DNA of 64,000 bases from Cycas panzhihuaensis. Its lineage: Eukaryota > Cycadophyta. The stretch is from contig CM041465.1 of the NCBI GenBank assembly GCA_023213395.1, forward strand, positions 117,001,741 through 117,065,740, written 5' to 3'. The translations under genes and the position numbers were made by a program. Below are positions 47,251 through 59,354 of this stretch, piece by piece. Every line of letters begins with the position of its first letter. The stretch's first letter is position 1. The notes beneath the pieces were generated by a model. That model was given only the letters and a program-made list of their open reading frames with translations, searched no databases and had not been told where the DNA came from.

Positions 47251-49100
47251 TAGGGGCATCTATAAGCTACTCATCCACCACCATCCCCTTCTTCGATTTC
47301 CTATTAACGATATAAAGATCGGACTCTTGAAGCAGAATGGCCCAATGGCCAGCCCTACCTGTTAGGTCTGAATGAGTAAGTAGATATTGCAAGGGATCAG
47401 ACTAGACGATCACCTTGGTAGTATTACCGAGTAAGTAATATCTAAACTTCTTAGTTGGGTGAACCAAGGAGAGACATTCCTTCTCAGCTGGGGAGTAGTT
47501 GAGTTCAGCAGCCACAAGGGTGCGGCTGATAAAGTAAATGGATCTCTTGACTCCTGAATCATCCTCCTGATCCAATATAGCACCCAAGGAATCATCAGTC
47601 ACCAAGGTGTAAAGAATGAAGGGCCTACTGAAACAAGGGAGCACCAACATAGGAGCAGAATTAAGGGCTTCCTTAAGTCATTTGAAGGCTTGTTGGGCCT
47701 TGTCAGACCAAACAAATAGGGCTCCCTTCTTCAATAGGTTAGTCAGGGATTTGGTGCTTATGGCAAAGTTTGCCAGGAAGTGCTTAAGGAAACCAAGCCT
47801 ACCTAGAAACGACTTGATCTGTCATTGGGTTCTAGGAGGTGACATATCAAGGATTGCCTTGACTTTGTCAGGGTTAATCTGAATTCCTTATTTTAACATA
47901 AGAAATCTAAGGAGTTTGCCATAGGTAATGGAAAACATGCATTTGAGTGGGTTTAGGCTTACATGGTACTTACATCACTGTGTGAAGATAGCCCATAAGT
48001 TCGACGGGTGATAGGCCCTAACACGTGAGAGACCCATCATGTCATCCATAAAGACCTCTAACGTGTCATCGATGAGGTCGTGGAAGATAAAATGCATCGT
48101 CCTTTAGTAAGTAGCACCTACATTTTTGAGACCGAAGGGTATTGCCTTGTAGGCAAAGGTACCCCATAGGGTGGCGAAGGCCATCTTGTGGTGGTCTTCA
48201 TGGGAGATTTGAATCTAATTATAGCTGGAGAAGCCGTCCATCAAGGACATGACTTCAAACCTGACAGTTTGATCAATGATTTGATCGATGAAAGGGAGTG
48301 GGAAGTTATCCTTAGGACATGTGTTGTTGATATCACAAAAATCAACGTATATCTGGATGGTCCCATTCTTTTTAGAAATGGGAACAATGTTAGACACCCA
48401 TTTAGGGTAGTCGATAGAAGTGATAAGTCCATCATCCAAAAGTTTATCAACCTCCATCTTGATAGTGATTGAGAGTTTAGGGTGGAGAGGACGCTGCTTT
48501 TGGCGTATGGGTCGGGGACCAGAAATGGTAGTGAGATTATGGGTGACTATGGAGGGGTCAATTCCCTTTATGTTAGAATAATCCCATGCAAAGACATCCC
48601 AGAATTCTTGGAACAAAAGGGAATATTGCCTTACTTCATCAAGACAGCATTCCAACCCCACCTTAATGACCTTGCCAGGGGCTAAGACTATGTCCTGGGT
48701 CGCCCCCATGCACATGGCATTCCCCTCCTCAAAATGGAGAGGGGCAAGGTCAATAGGAAGAGATGGAACAAGGGATGGAATTGGGTCAGCAAGTGTGGAT
48801 CTAATTACCAGGACCTTCTGGTGGCTAAGCCTATGGTGACTAGAAGGAAAGTTGGGTGCGGAGCTCGCTAAGTGCTCAAGCAAAGCTTCATCATCTTCAA
48901 AGTAATCCACCCCATGGATGACCTTACTTCGAATAGATGAAGTGTTGGAGGAAGTGGCAACAACGTGACCGTGGTGGTCATTAGGCTGTCTAACCTCCTC
49001 AGAAGACTCTAAGAGAGAGTCAGGAAGGGGCTCATCGGAAGGAGCAAAAGGAAGTTCCTCGAAACCATCACCTGTGGGGGGTAACAGAGAGGAAGAATCA
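47251..49100 (-). pseudogene. pol: RT and RNase H of element D
   Basis: Open from 48910 to 48215 through the pre-RT block and RT fingers (231 codons, SSYN then a stop that also occurs in B). Catalytic Phe-Met-Asp-Asp at 48041-48052. RNase H at 47402-47650 with Asp (VTDDSLGA) and Glu (AEKECLSLV). It reads in one frame with the integrase, broken only by nonsense codons (about 48213, 48104, 47889, 47673). Confidence 0.88.
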
Positions 49101-50264
49101 ATGAGTTATGGATCAATGCATGTAATGACATGAGACACAAAGGGGTGACTAGTCTCCCTAACGAAAGGGGTTCTAGGTTGGGATCTAGAATGAGAAGGGT
49201 GGCTCCTACTAGTGCGGAGGAAAGAAATGGGGTGAGGAAATTCCTCATCCTCACCATGGGACTCATCATCGCTAAATAAGGCAAGGTACCAGTAGCTTCC
49301 AACACTAACAGGAGCAAAGTGAGTAAGACTAGAAGAAGAAGATGCAGGATCTTCTTCAAGATGAGATGAATCAGGTATGCTGACAGAGCAAGCTGAGGCA
49401 TGAGTAGAAGGGCCTTTATCTCCCTTCGTATGGTCATAGCTTACTTGGTTGGTAGGATGAGTTTGTTTAATAGGTAGGCATTCACAGGAAACAACCCTCA
49501 TCCATCCATCATGGACAAACTTAAGTTGCCCCTAGCGGGTCAAACATATGGCTCCCATCTGATTGAGCCAAGGCCGACCCAAGAGGAGATTGTAGTCAAT
49601 GTCAATGTCAATGTTAAGGACTACAATGTCAGCGAGGATAGTCCTGCCCTCTAGAGTGAGTGGGATCGAAATGGATCCCAATGGAGTCTTTTCGCTACCA
49701 TCGTAGCCTTGGCATTGCCATGGAATAGGTTCCAAGATGGAAATACCAAGCTCTTGCATAACATACAAGGGAAGTGTCGACAATAGTCCTTCATAGGGTA
49801 CAGTCAGGTGTGTCAATAGTGATGGTAAAAGGGAAGTTCCATTGGCATTCCCTTTCACACGCAGGGGGAAGGTCTTTAGGGTCAAAGGAAATGACAGGCT
49901 CATGGATTTGGGTAATACCCAAAGCATGAATGGGCGCATCATTCGATCTTAAAGCTTCCAAGAGGAGAGTCCATTGTTCGGGACAACTCCTCAAAACATC
50001 CATCAAGGAAATTCCCGCAGCAATAGTATGGAGTTTGTCAACGATAGAGAAAGGCTTCCCCTTCACAGTAGGTTGGGTAACTGCCCTTCGAAAATTGTAA
50101 CAACCAGGACGTACGGGAATGGTCTTAGGAAGTAAAGGCACTTCCAGAAGGGAGGTTTCTGGAAGAGGATTGGGGTATGGAGCAGAAGAAGAGGTACCAA
50201 TTGTCTCTTTAGCAGCTTGAGACCGAGTAAGGGCATATAAGGGAGTGGCCTCAAGCATTTGGAT
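49101..50264 (-). pseudogene. pro: Protease region of element D with active-site deletion
   Basis: Open at 50258-49791 up to the block before the active site, then in another frame at 49942-49532 (VMQELGISILEP, LLLGRPWLNQMG). At about 49776 a deletion of some 22-23 nt removes the Asn-Gly-Ser-Ser-Val-Asn part after the catalytic Asp and shifts the frame. The acidic linker follows to about 49100. No active protease can be made. Confidence 0.87.
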
Positions 50265-52158
50265 TACCTTCTTTCCCTTATTCTAGGACTACGAAGGTGA
50301 AGGAGTGCATCGGTGAGGGGAACACGAAGAAGAAGACGAATCCTGAGTGCCCTTCCCTTTATCGCAAGAAGGACGGGAATTCAGGGACCTTCCCCGGTTC
50401 TGGTTATTTTTGGGCTGAGCATTACGATCATGTTCCCCATATTTAGGGAACGGATCCTTATGGATTAATTAGTCTAGGTTGGGCCTTGAGGGCCGTTTAG
50501 GGGATGAATCACATTGAGGGGCATCCCTAGGATGCTGAGCCCTACAATGCGAGTCGTCATGGAAACACTCCCCATGAATGGAATACCACTTCTTCTTAAG
50601 TGAGGAATCTAACTTCCTTGCTTGAGAGGACCGGGCATTACCATTCCTAGGGAGGGTAGCTTGAGTAGCTTGTTGTATTTATTTGTTGGACGTAGGTGAT
50701 GAAAGAGCTTACAATTTAAGTTCCTTCATCATACGTTCGAATGAACGTAAAGCAGAGGTGAGCTGATCTAGGGTCTTATCAGTTAGATGAGAAAAGGACC
50801 TAGTGGATTGTTGTGGTTTGGTCTCTTTAGTTTGAGGTGGTGCCTCACATCGTTGTGAGGGCTTGAGAGGCTTCTTGAGTCTATCCTGGATCTCAATAGC
50901 CTCAAGCGCTAAGCACTTTGTAATGGCAGAGTCGCATGTAGTTGCCTCCATCTTAAGGACTTCTACATGGATTTCAGGGCGAAGTGCATTAATGAAGAGA
51001 TCCCTCTTCAATTCCTCGGGTAAAGTAGCCTTAGTGGAATGGAGGAGGTCATGAAATCGCTGAGGTGGGTAGGCCCATCCCTCCTTGAGGAAATATCCCT
51101 TATTGAAAAGGGACTTGAGGATAAGCACCTTGAAAGGAAGCTGGGTTCCCTTACAAAGGCACAGCATAAGAGGCTACGTAGGATGATGGAAAAGAAGGGT
51201 GTGGAACCGAGTTTTGTCCATATGGACTGCCTGTGGGTGGCGTAACTCCATATGGATGTAATAGGTCCACCTCGTAAGCTGGAATATGATTCCCTTTACC
51301 TTGTCCCCAAGGTTGAGAAGTATAACTTGGAGGTATGTAAAGGGAAGGACCATTAGGTTGGTTTTAAGTATACACGAGAGTAGATCCCACGTGACTAGTA
51401 GTAGTAGCGTTAGTAGGACCTCTAGGTCTACTAGGAAATGCATGTGCCATGTTGGGAGGTGGCATATTGGATTGAATGGGAAAAGGTATGCTAACCCCTA
51501 GTTGGAAAAAAGACATACTACGAGAGGGTCCCAAAAAATTAAGACCATGATGAGGGATAGAAGATGCAATAGACATCCCTAAGGTAGGTGTAGGGATGGA
51601 GCAGGACGAATGTGTAGGCACAAAAGGATTATTTATTATGGGAGGTATAGATACAGATGAAGACGGTGGGACAGGAGCAGACGAGAAAGACGTTCCACCA
51701 CGTAAGACATCTTCAGACCATCTAGGATGCAATTAAAGACAAGCAGCTCAAAATCACTCGCTAAGGGCTTCAACCACGTCAATAGGAGGGGTATCTACAC
51801 GATCATAAGAGGTAGACGGGACCTTAAATAAAGTAGACCCCTCAGGGCACTCCTCATAAGAATTACCAACTAGATGATGAATCTCAAGAGGAGATGGGCC
51901 CTCTACCGTATGAGTAGAAGGATGGGTGTCAAGTGGGTGACGTTGATCACCCAGATAGTAAATAGGATCATCACCCTCTTAGGTAGATCCCGGAATAGAT
52001 GTAGGGAACTCATGAGCTCCTGAAGGAAAAGCATCATAGGCCCAATCAGAAGGGTATCCTTCCATTGTCGAATTGGAATCTGACAATGAAAGAAGATGAT
52101 ACGCGGGATCTTCTAACAATGGAGGCAAACCACATAGGCAACGTCAGAAGCGTCGCAT
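50265..52158 (-). pseudogene. gag: gag of element D with internal deletion
   Basis: Starts at ATG 52158 (ATGCGACGC as in A), fifth codon TGA. The N-terminal Tyr/Ser-rich part and Pro-rich middle are readable (51732-51364 open). Near 51060 the Pro-rich segment is joined directly to RFHDLLHSTKA; comparison with A shows about 440 bp lost, including LKWFY and FINYFDV. Zinc-knuckle region at about 50555-50610. Non-functional. Confidence 0.85.
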
Positions 52159-52303
52159 ACAAAACTTGCCAACACTTTAGGAGAAAGAAAAAGATGCAAA
52201 GTGTGTGTTGAGGGTTGCCCAACAAAGAGATGAAGTCGAGGAGTCCACTAAAAGGTAATAGTACTAATAAGAACGGGTAGAAACTAGCTCCCTTACTGGT
52301 AAG

Positions 52304-52321
52304 TCCCTAGTATGGTCACCA
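52304..52321 (-). other. Primer-binding site of element D
   Basis: Minus strand TGGTGACCATACTAGGGA, one change (C to T) from A. Confidence 0.75.
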
Positions 52322-52322
52322 A

Positions 52323-54959
52323 TAGATGCGCATCTACGAGATAATCACTAAGCTCGATAGGAGTGCTGATGGTTGATGGTGATATCGAAGGTGCAAGCAA
52401 AACCCTATAAGCAAAGAAAGTATCACGCAGGGCACCCCATGTGCCAGAGCGCGAGTTCGGGACGTGCGGATGATACTTAACTACCTTGAAGTGGCCCTCA
52501 ATCTAGGAGAGAGAGAGGGAAAACAGGAAGGGTAGCCTGGATAAACTCAAGAGAAAGATCCTCCCACCCTTGGATAGCTAGAAGGGGAGAAGAGGAATCC
52601 TCAAAGGTGTCCCTATAATGGAGGGAAATGGGCGTGGAGAAGGTAGGCGAGAGCCTACGATGTAGCCGGGTTCCTCTTGGTTATTTGACCAAGCAAATAA
52701 GGCCAAGAGGAGAGGGGAGAGAAAGGGAGAGTGGCAACTAGACCAAAATTTCCTTTAACAATTTAAAGAGCAAATGAGAAAGGAAAAGGGAATAGGTGTC
52801 ACACATGAAAGCATACAAGTGTAAATAAAAGATACCATTTACCCTTTTTACTTTTATATGACCTACTTAACTAGAACATAGATTCCAAATAAAAGTAAGA
52901 AAGGGAAATGGGGGTCAAAAGGAGCTATGTACATACTCGGAAGATGTAGCGGCTGACGGAAGGCCTCACCCACGCGCAATGCACATCCTTACGTCAATCC
53001 ATGGATGCATAACCAAGTCTTGATGTGAACAATTGGGGCTTCCTTACCTTCCCCTTTGTGAAAAGAAAGCAGAATAGAAGAAAGCAAAATCAAAGGAGAA
53101 AAAATAGTAGATTTTACCTAGATCCGGATGTTTTACACCTTTGTGAGAGCACCACACCAACTTGCACATGCACTGGCTTATCCCTTCCCAGAAGGGGCTG
53201 CAAAAGATAAGCTATACATATGGAAGTATATGTGTAATGTTTATGTTAAAATGTTAGGAAAAAAAACCGCTACAAAAATCTCCAAAATCCTCTCTCAAAC
53301 AAGCATGTACATCAAGAAAAATGGAATGAAGGGAAGTCTCAGGATGGCTAACCCTTTGCTGGGTTCTCCACACAACTCTCTAGCACAACAAGATAAGGGT
53401 AAAGACAACTAATGACAGCCAATAAATACAAGGATAAAAGTGACAAAGTGTTGGGAAAATATCCAAGGTGCGGAGTTACTATGGGCAGCAATCCGATGCA
53501 CAAACCCTTTCTAATATTATCAAGGGATACCCAATAATGCAAGGGATACTATGGGGGGTCTAAACAAGAGGCGTGCAGGCCTGGAATTAGCACAACAAGG
53601 GGCTACATACGTTGATAATCCAGCATAGGCCTAAGGCTTACCAACTCCTAATTAACCCAAGAGGAGCATGGAGCAAGAGAAGAGAAGGTGGGAAGGGGAA
53701 TGCCCTTGGAGAGTAGGACTAAGTCGTGGGCTACCTCGCCTTACTCTTTTTACCTAACCTTGTGGTTCTTCTCCCACTGCTCCCTTAAGGAAAACTAGTA
53801 GAGGAAAGGTGAAAACCCGGAAGCAACAAGCCAAACACAATGAAAACAAGCTTTGCTACAGTCAAACCTAAAGGAAACAGGTAAACAAGTCAAGAAATGG
53901 GTCTAATATGAAGATATCATACCACAAATCTGGAGGAAAGGGGTTTGGAAGACTTGTTGGGCTAATATAGGGTAGGTTTGGCCCTACAACCAGCGGAGAA
54001 GAAGATCCCTGCAAGGATTTGCAGGAGAAATCCCAATAGATAGCTGAAAGAGACATTTGTTGGGCGAGTTGGAGAAGAATAACACCAAAATTTGCTTGAT
54101 AACACTTAGAGAGGGGCTTCCCACCATGGAAGAAGGTTATTGTAGGCAGATCCTAGCCTGGAGTTACAGGAAATGCAGGCCTGTAAGTGCACCTATAGTA
54201 GGAAGAGAAGAGGACAGAGATTGTAGTAGGAAATAGTTGTGTTGAAGAACAAAAAATGAGCTAAGAGTCTTCAAAATGATGAGGGTTTTAATACTTATAC
54301 CCATCCCAGCCCTAAGTGAGCGAATAGGGCTGAGGTGGACGTGAGGCCACATGGTGATTCTGTGAGAAACACGAGAATTGCCATGGCAGTTTTTAAAAAA
54401 TAACTGACAATAGTTGCACTGCAGTAAACTTCACGATACCACTAAGTTTACAGCGGTGCGGGACCAGAAAGCTAGAATGGCAGAAATCTGGGTTCTGGGA
54501 GCCTTAGGAGATGATGTGGCAAGCCTGGGAGGGGATGGTCCTCCTGTCTAGGTGGCTAAGACAGTCCAGAATACACATGGACAAGGGCAAGTAGAGCATC
54601 AATGGGTAAAGGTCTCAGAAACGAGGTGCTAGGAGCTCAAAGTCGAGGCATGAACAGGTCATACAAACCAAAAGAAGCTCGAGGCGGTGTGGAGACAACG
54701 CGAAGGGTCGTATAGTGCCATGGGGATGCCTACCTTGCAGAAAGGTAGGTCCCGCTAGGTCGTCATAGGCTCACAATATGACAAGCATCATGAACAGGCA
54801 ACAAATGCAAAGTGATCATACAAATGAAGCAAATAATCATGCAATGAAGCATCACTTCTGTCAACCTTTCCAACGAAATAGTACAAGTGAAAAGGGAGAA
54901 GCATACCTGAGCCTACCTAAGTCGACCTGTCTGTATCCATTCCTGGTAGCCGGGAAACA
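52323..54959 (-). repeat. 5' LTR of element D (2637 bp)
   Basis: TGTTTCCCGG to GCATCTA in element direction. TATA at 54293-54302, donor-like motif at 53035-53054, GC-rich block at about 52424-52466, terminal 14-bp perfect palindrome TAGATGCGCATCTA at 52323-52336. Confidence 0.93.
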
Positions 54960-55137
54960 AATGCCACAATGACATTTATGGAGGCCATTTTGGGGGCCAA
55001 TCCATAGCCCACAAGATCCTTTGCATGGGCTATTACTAGTCATCCCTCTTCAAGGATGCTCATGCCTATGCGTTGTGCTGCTGGAGATGCTAAGAGTATA
55101 CCAACATCATCCACTCACCTTCTGAGGCCTTACATCC
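54960..55137 (+). pseudogene. int: Integrase zinc-binding fragment of element C
   Basis: Continues the C frame interrupted at 38536: HNDIYGGHFGGQS, SLFKDAHAYAL and a Cys-Trp-Arg-Cys that matches CRRC of B, then PSEALHP. Ends at CATCC (55133-55137), the target of element E. Confidence 0.85.
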
Positions 55138-57839
55138 TAAATGCGCATCTATGGGATAGCTACTTAACTAAGTAGGAATGGTATGAGCGGTCGGTGGTAT
55201 GATTAAGAAAAGGACCTATAAGTAGGGCAAATACCACGCAGGGCGCACAATGCACCGGAGCACGAGTTCGGGACTTGCAAATGGAATATAGCTACCAGAG
55301 AGTGGTCCCCTTGCTTCGAACAAGAGGAGAGGAGGCGTAGGGTTAGCCTAGGTTGACCTAAGGGAAGGATCCTCCTACCCTTAGATGGCTGGAAGGAGAA
55401 GGAGAGAACCCTTCGGGGGTTTCCTTAAGGCGACAGGAAACAAAGAAGGGTAGGCGAGTAGATGGCCTATGGATGGGGTCACTTCGGTTATCCGGCTAAG
55501 CGGAGAACCGAAAGAACATAAAGGAAATAACCCAAAAGGGAGGTTACGGTATGTGTAGGTAAACTAACCAAGCAAGCAAATAATAAAGAGAGAGGGAAGT
55601 TTGCGCGGCAAAAGAGGGGAAAAGGTGAGAGGGAAGGTTTCCTAAGACCTTTTCCTATGACAAAGAAAATGCAAGCGATAAAGCGAACAAAGTATAAATC
55701 AAAGCAAGGTTGATTTCCCTTCTATTTCCAATGAGCTAATTACTACTATGTAAAAGAACTCAAAAGGAAAAGGTGATAGAGTGGAGCGAGAGTGTGTACC
55801 CTGAATGGAAGCATGTTGAAATGGTGACGCTCCCAAGAGGCACTCAAAGCTACTCCATAAGGCGTGACGGTCGTGAAGAGTCATGGCGGATTGGGACGAG
55901 GGGCTCCCTTACCTTCCCCGAAAAAAGTACTAAAGTACCAAACAATGGAAAGAAAGGGACAAAATGCTAGCAATAAATGAAGTACGAAAGTAAAGCATAA
56001 ATAGGAGCACTTACCCGTAGAGGGAGAAAAGGGAACAGATCTGTTGTGCTTTCCAAATACCTGCAATTAAATGACGATCTCCCCCTTTCCAGAGAAAGGG
56101 TGCTAGCATATAATGGAAAGATCCTAACAATACATGTACATGCAAAGCAAATATAAACTTAAATACGTGTATGTTAGTATCAATACAATGAGGATAATAT
56201 GTAAAGGAAAAAATAACCCAAGTAAATGGAAAGTAACCGGTAAGCCTCAGAGTGGCCCACCTCCCGCAAAGAACAACCCCAATCTCCCCCAAAAGCCACG
56301 AGGCAGCGAGGGTAAGGCTGTACAAGATGGCTGGAAACAAAGGCAAGAGAGTTGAAAAGAGCCAAAGAGGACCTACAGCAAGCTGGGGTGTTATGGAGAG
56401 CAAACCGGGTTACCGGGAGAGGAGTTAGGCAAAGGGCAAGTAGCCGGGGCTTACATGAGTTGCCCGGATCAAAGCACAAGCCCTCAAACCAACGCTACAA
56501 CATGTGATAGTGCTGATTTCAATGGCTAAAGATCGCCTAATAAACCTTTGTTTGATTGCCAAGGGCAGCATGGGGCAAAAGGGAAGGTTTGGGGGGCTGA
56601 GAGCCACTTGAGGAGCATGGAAGGTGGTGCAGAATCCACCCAGCTCTCTCCCAAACCCTATGCAACCCCTCTTTGCCACTACCTTGAGTAATAAATGCAG
56701 ACAAGGAGGCACTAATGGCAGGGGTAAGTCAGTCCAAAATAAAGGAAAAGTAACTTCCAAAAGCCCAAGCAAGAGGACAAGCAAAATAGGGCATCAATTG
56801 AATAAGAAAGTAGCTCAAACTAATGAATACCTAAGAAGAGGAGGGGAGGCTCTTGCCTCAGCCAAGGGCTACTGAGAGGAGGCTGAGAAATCAACCCAGA
56901 AGCTGTGGAATAGTAGGTTTGGAACCCTACTAATGGAGTTGGAGGAAAAACACCTACACTTAGAATGCTTGATGGCTACCCAAGCAAGAATCCGTCGAGA
57001 TCTCTCCAAAGGGGCTCTCTCCAAGGCATGTGAAGGGATGGGAGGATGTCCTAGCCATACCAAAGGAGAGTTAGGCACTGAAGGAGAGGTGCAGTCCCAG
57101 AAAGTGAGAGCAAAGAAAGAATAATAGAGCACAGGCCGGTTTCCTTGAAGAGTAATCCAAAAAGTGAACCAAAAGATCCTAAAAATGAGTTAAAGATGAC
57201 TTAAATACCCAGCCCAAACCCTAAAGCAAGCGATTAGGGCATAGCTGGTAGTGATTCAAGTCATGAGACATGTGACAGTTCGCAATAAATGAGAAATTGC
57301 CATGGAAGTTTTTTAAAAATAAATTTGAATACTATCCCGTCAAGAAAACTGGTGGTACTGCAGAATTTGCAACAGTACCACGAAATTCATGGCGGTATTC
57401 AACCGAAGGCAAAATCAGTTCGACAACGCTTATGGGCCAATGACAAAAAGGTCGATAAATGAGACACCTACTCGAGGGCAAACAAGCCAACAAATAAGTC
57501 CAGAAGAGCAAACATAGGATTCAAACGATGTGGCAAGTCAACCAAACAATGACGGGTCATCACACGGGTAGAGGTGGTGCAAGCCAAGTGGATCTTGGGG
57601 CGAGTAGGGCAGAATGCGAGAAGTGGAATGGCCACCGGGGTGTCACACTCACTGGGAATGTGCCCTCGCTATAGTCGTCATAGGCTAAATAAGTATAGAC
57701 GAAGACAAAATCCTACAAGGTCACAACATGCAAACATGCAAGCAAACACTCATCAAAAGAAAGCGATGATAAGGTGAGAAGCATACCTGCACTTACCTGA
57801 GTTGATAATTCTATATCCATTCCTAAAAGCCAAGAAATA
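55138..57839 (-). repeat. 3' LTR of element E (2702 bp)
   Basis: Element direction TATTTCTTGG (TG lost) to GCATTTA. TATA-like TATTTAAG at 57200-57207, U3 hairpin CACACTC/GGAATGTG near 57645, donor-like motif at 55900-55919, GC-rich block at about 55231-55278. Confidence 0.9.
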
Positions 57840-57851
57840 CTACCCCCTTAG
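57840..57851 (-). other. Polypurine tract of element E
   Basis: Minus strand TAAGGGGGTAG next to the LTR start. Confidence 0.8.
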
Positions 57852-58412
57852 CAGAAGAGACTCACTGCTCGGAAGGGTGGTGTGACGGTGAATGCTGGCA
57901 ATACAACTGTCAGTAGTATATGTGTATATATATATATAAATCAAGATCATAATAGTAGGCAAGGGTGCCGGTGAGTGTCGTGGCAGAATGCGTGGATATG
58001 AAAACAGTGGTGGGGACAACATAGGGGCTACCTATGAGCCACCTAGAAATCGACTGGAAGAAAGAAGGGCAAGGGGCTGCCCCCACCACAAAATATGCAG
58101 AGAGATGTGGATAATCAAGTAAAGAGTAAACATAATGGGTAGTCGCCATAGTTTAACCTCATTAGCGACTAGGTTTCAGAGGTGAAAACGGGTCGCAAAG
58201 TGAAGTGCATGATGACCTGGGGCTTAGGCGACAGGGTGGCCAGACAAGCCTTAGGGACGGTCAACAAGAAGGGGAAGGCGATGCTCAAGGATGAGGCGGA
58301 TAAGACTATCTGCCTCAGCGTTGAGGGCCCGAGGGATATGTTGGATATCAACAGACGAGAAACGGGCTAGGAGGGATATGGCAGTGAAAGCAAAAGTTCT
58401 CAAGTGAGGGCA
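57852..58412 (-). other. 3' noncoding region and decayed aRNH tail of element E
   Basis: Contains ATATATATATAAATC at about 57926 and, on the minus strand, the continuation of the aRNH domain after its premature stop (down to about 58180). Confidence 0.5.
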
Positions 58413-58682
58413 TCACACCTGGTAAACCTGGGTGAGATGAGACACCACAACTTGAGAGTCGCAAAGCAGAACGATGGATCTATAATGGAAACAGAGGGCA
58501 TTGGTAAGGGCTTCAATCACAGTTGTGTACTTGGCTTCATTATTGGTAGCCTCTGGGAAAAAGACCCCAGAGCGCAGGAGATCATGTCCAGAGAGGCTGC
58601 AGAGAATCCACGTAGTGGCAAAAGGTCCAGGGTTACCGCAGCTTCTACCGTCGGTAAAAATGTAGATGGACATGGGTGACAC
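58413..58682 (-). pseudogene. aRNH of element E, truncated
   Basis: YIFTDGRS (Asp kept; second Gly changed to Arg), TNNEAKYTTVIEAL (Glu) and LLCDSQVV (Asp) are present. It stops at QVYQV followed by TGA, the same CGA-to-TGA change as in D, so the last catalytic block lies downstream out of reach. Confidence 0.84.
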
Positions 58683-59192
58683 AAAGGCCTGGTAGTAAAT
58701 AAATAATGAAAGAGATGCTCAAAAGGTAAGCAAAAAGTGGCCGTGAAGGGTAGGAGGACCTAACAATGAGGTTAGCCAGGGTGAGAGCAAGCAGTCTGAT
58801 CACCATTAGAGAGTGGTTAGAGAAGAGAAGCATCCTAGAGCGCCAAAAGGTCACTTCGGAAAGCGAAACATGCCCCTAGATGAGAGAGCATTCCCTTTGG
58901 GGACCCCAGGAGCGAAAAAGAACTGCGAAAATGAGTCCAAGGCGACGAAACGAGCCAAACGAGTATAAACTCGGGCATGAATGGGAACGGCACACAAAAC
59001 GAGACATAAGGGCCTTAGGAAAAAGTACAAAAATGAGGCACCATAAATGAACCTACAAGAGAGTGCAAAAAGGGCACCAAAGGAGCACAACGGGCAATAG
59101 GGCCAGAAGACAAAGGCAATCGGGAAAACAGGACGGTCCCAACAGCTGTCGTGAGGTCGAAAACGGAAGAAGTGCTCGTTGGGGCCCCCGCC
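58683..59192. other. Sense leader region between antisense promoter and aRNH, element E
   Basis: Equivalent to the 201-codon frame of D; here a 126-codon piece at 59231-58851 (MEMNPFSVRFPYIGG) and a stop. Nucleotide similarity to B and D is high. Confidence 0.4.
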
Positions 59193-59200
59193 TATATAAG
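59193..59200 (+). promoter_or_regulatory. TATA box of antisense PMD-like gene, element E
   Basis: CCCCCGCCTATATAAGGAAA, about 160 bp upstream of exon 1. Confidence 0.7.
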
Positions 59201-59354
59201 GAAATCGAACGGAAAATGGATTCATTTCCACCAGCTCTCGTGAGAAACCAGAGCCATTCCCTTACACAGTGAAGCGCCGCTCAAATTTGGAGGCACACAG
59301 GGAGAGATCAGACCATTGGATTGGGATGCAGAGAGCCACGGATCATCAGACGAG

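Larger units (their letters stand above)
38537..54959 (-). mobile_element. Element D: complete Tat-type element on the minus strand (16.4 kb), inside element C
   Basis: Right to left: 5' LTR (54959-52323), PBS, gag, protease, RT, RNase H, integrase, antisense accessory gene (reading plus), aRNH, polypurine tract, 3' LTR (41178-38537). LTRs differ from each other by roughly a tenth in sampled stretches by eye. The LTR sequence is a different subfamily from A, B and E, although gag-pol and the accessory gene are close. Non-autonomous: gag and protease deletions plus nonsense codons. Confidence 0.94.
29070..55137 (+). mobile_element. Element C: old Tat-type element, split by D; continues beyond E
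   Basis: Visible pieces are 29070-38536 and 54960-55137. Order: 5' LTR, PBS, gag, protease with a solo-LTR insertion, RT, RNase H, then after the D insertion the integrase zinc-binding region, then insertion E. Left flank 29065-29069 is CCTTC; the right end is outside the window. Nucleotide divergence from B and stop density are much higher than in the other elements, in line with its being the host of two later insertions. Confidence 0.88.

Noticed and set aside
48188-48685. Plus-strand frames across D RT
   Set aside because: Shadows of the RT frame with its recognisable motifs on the minus strand.
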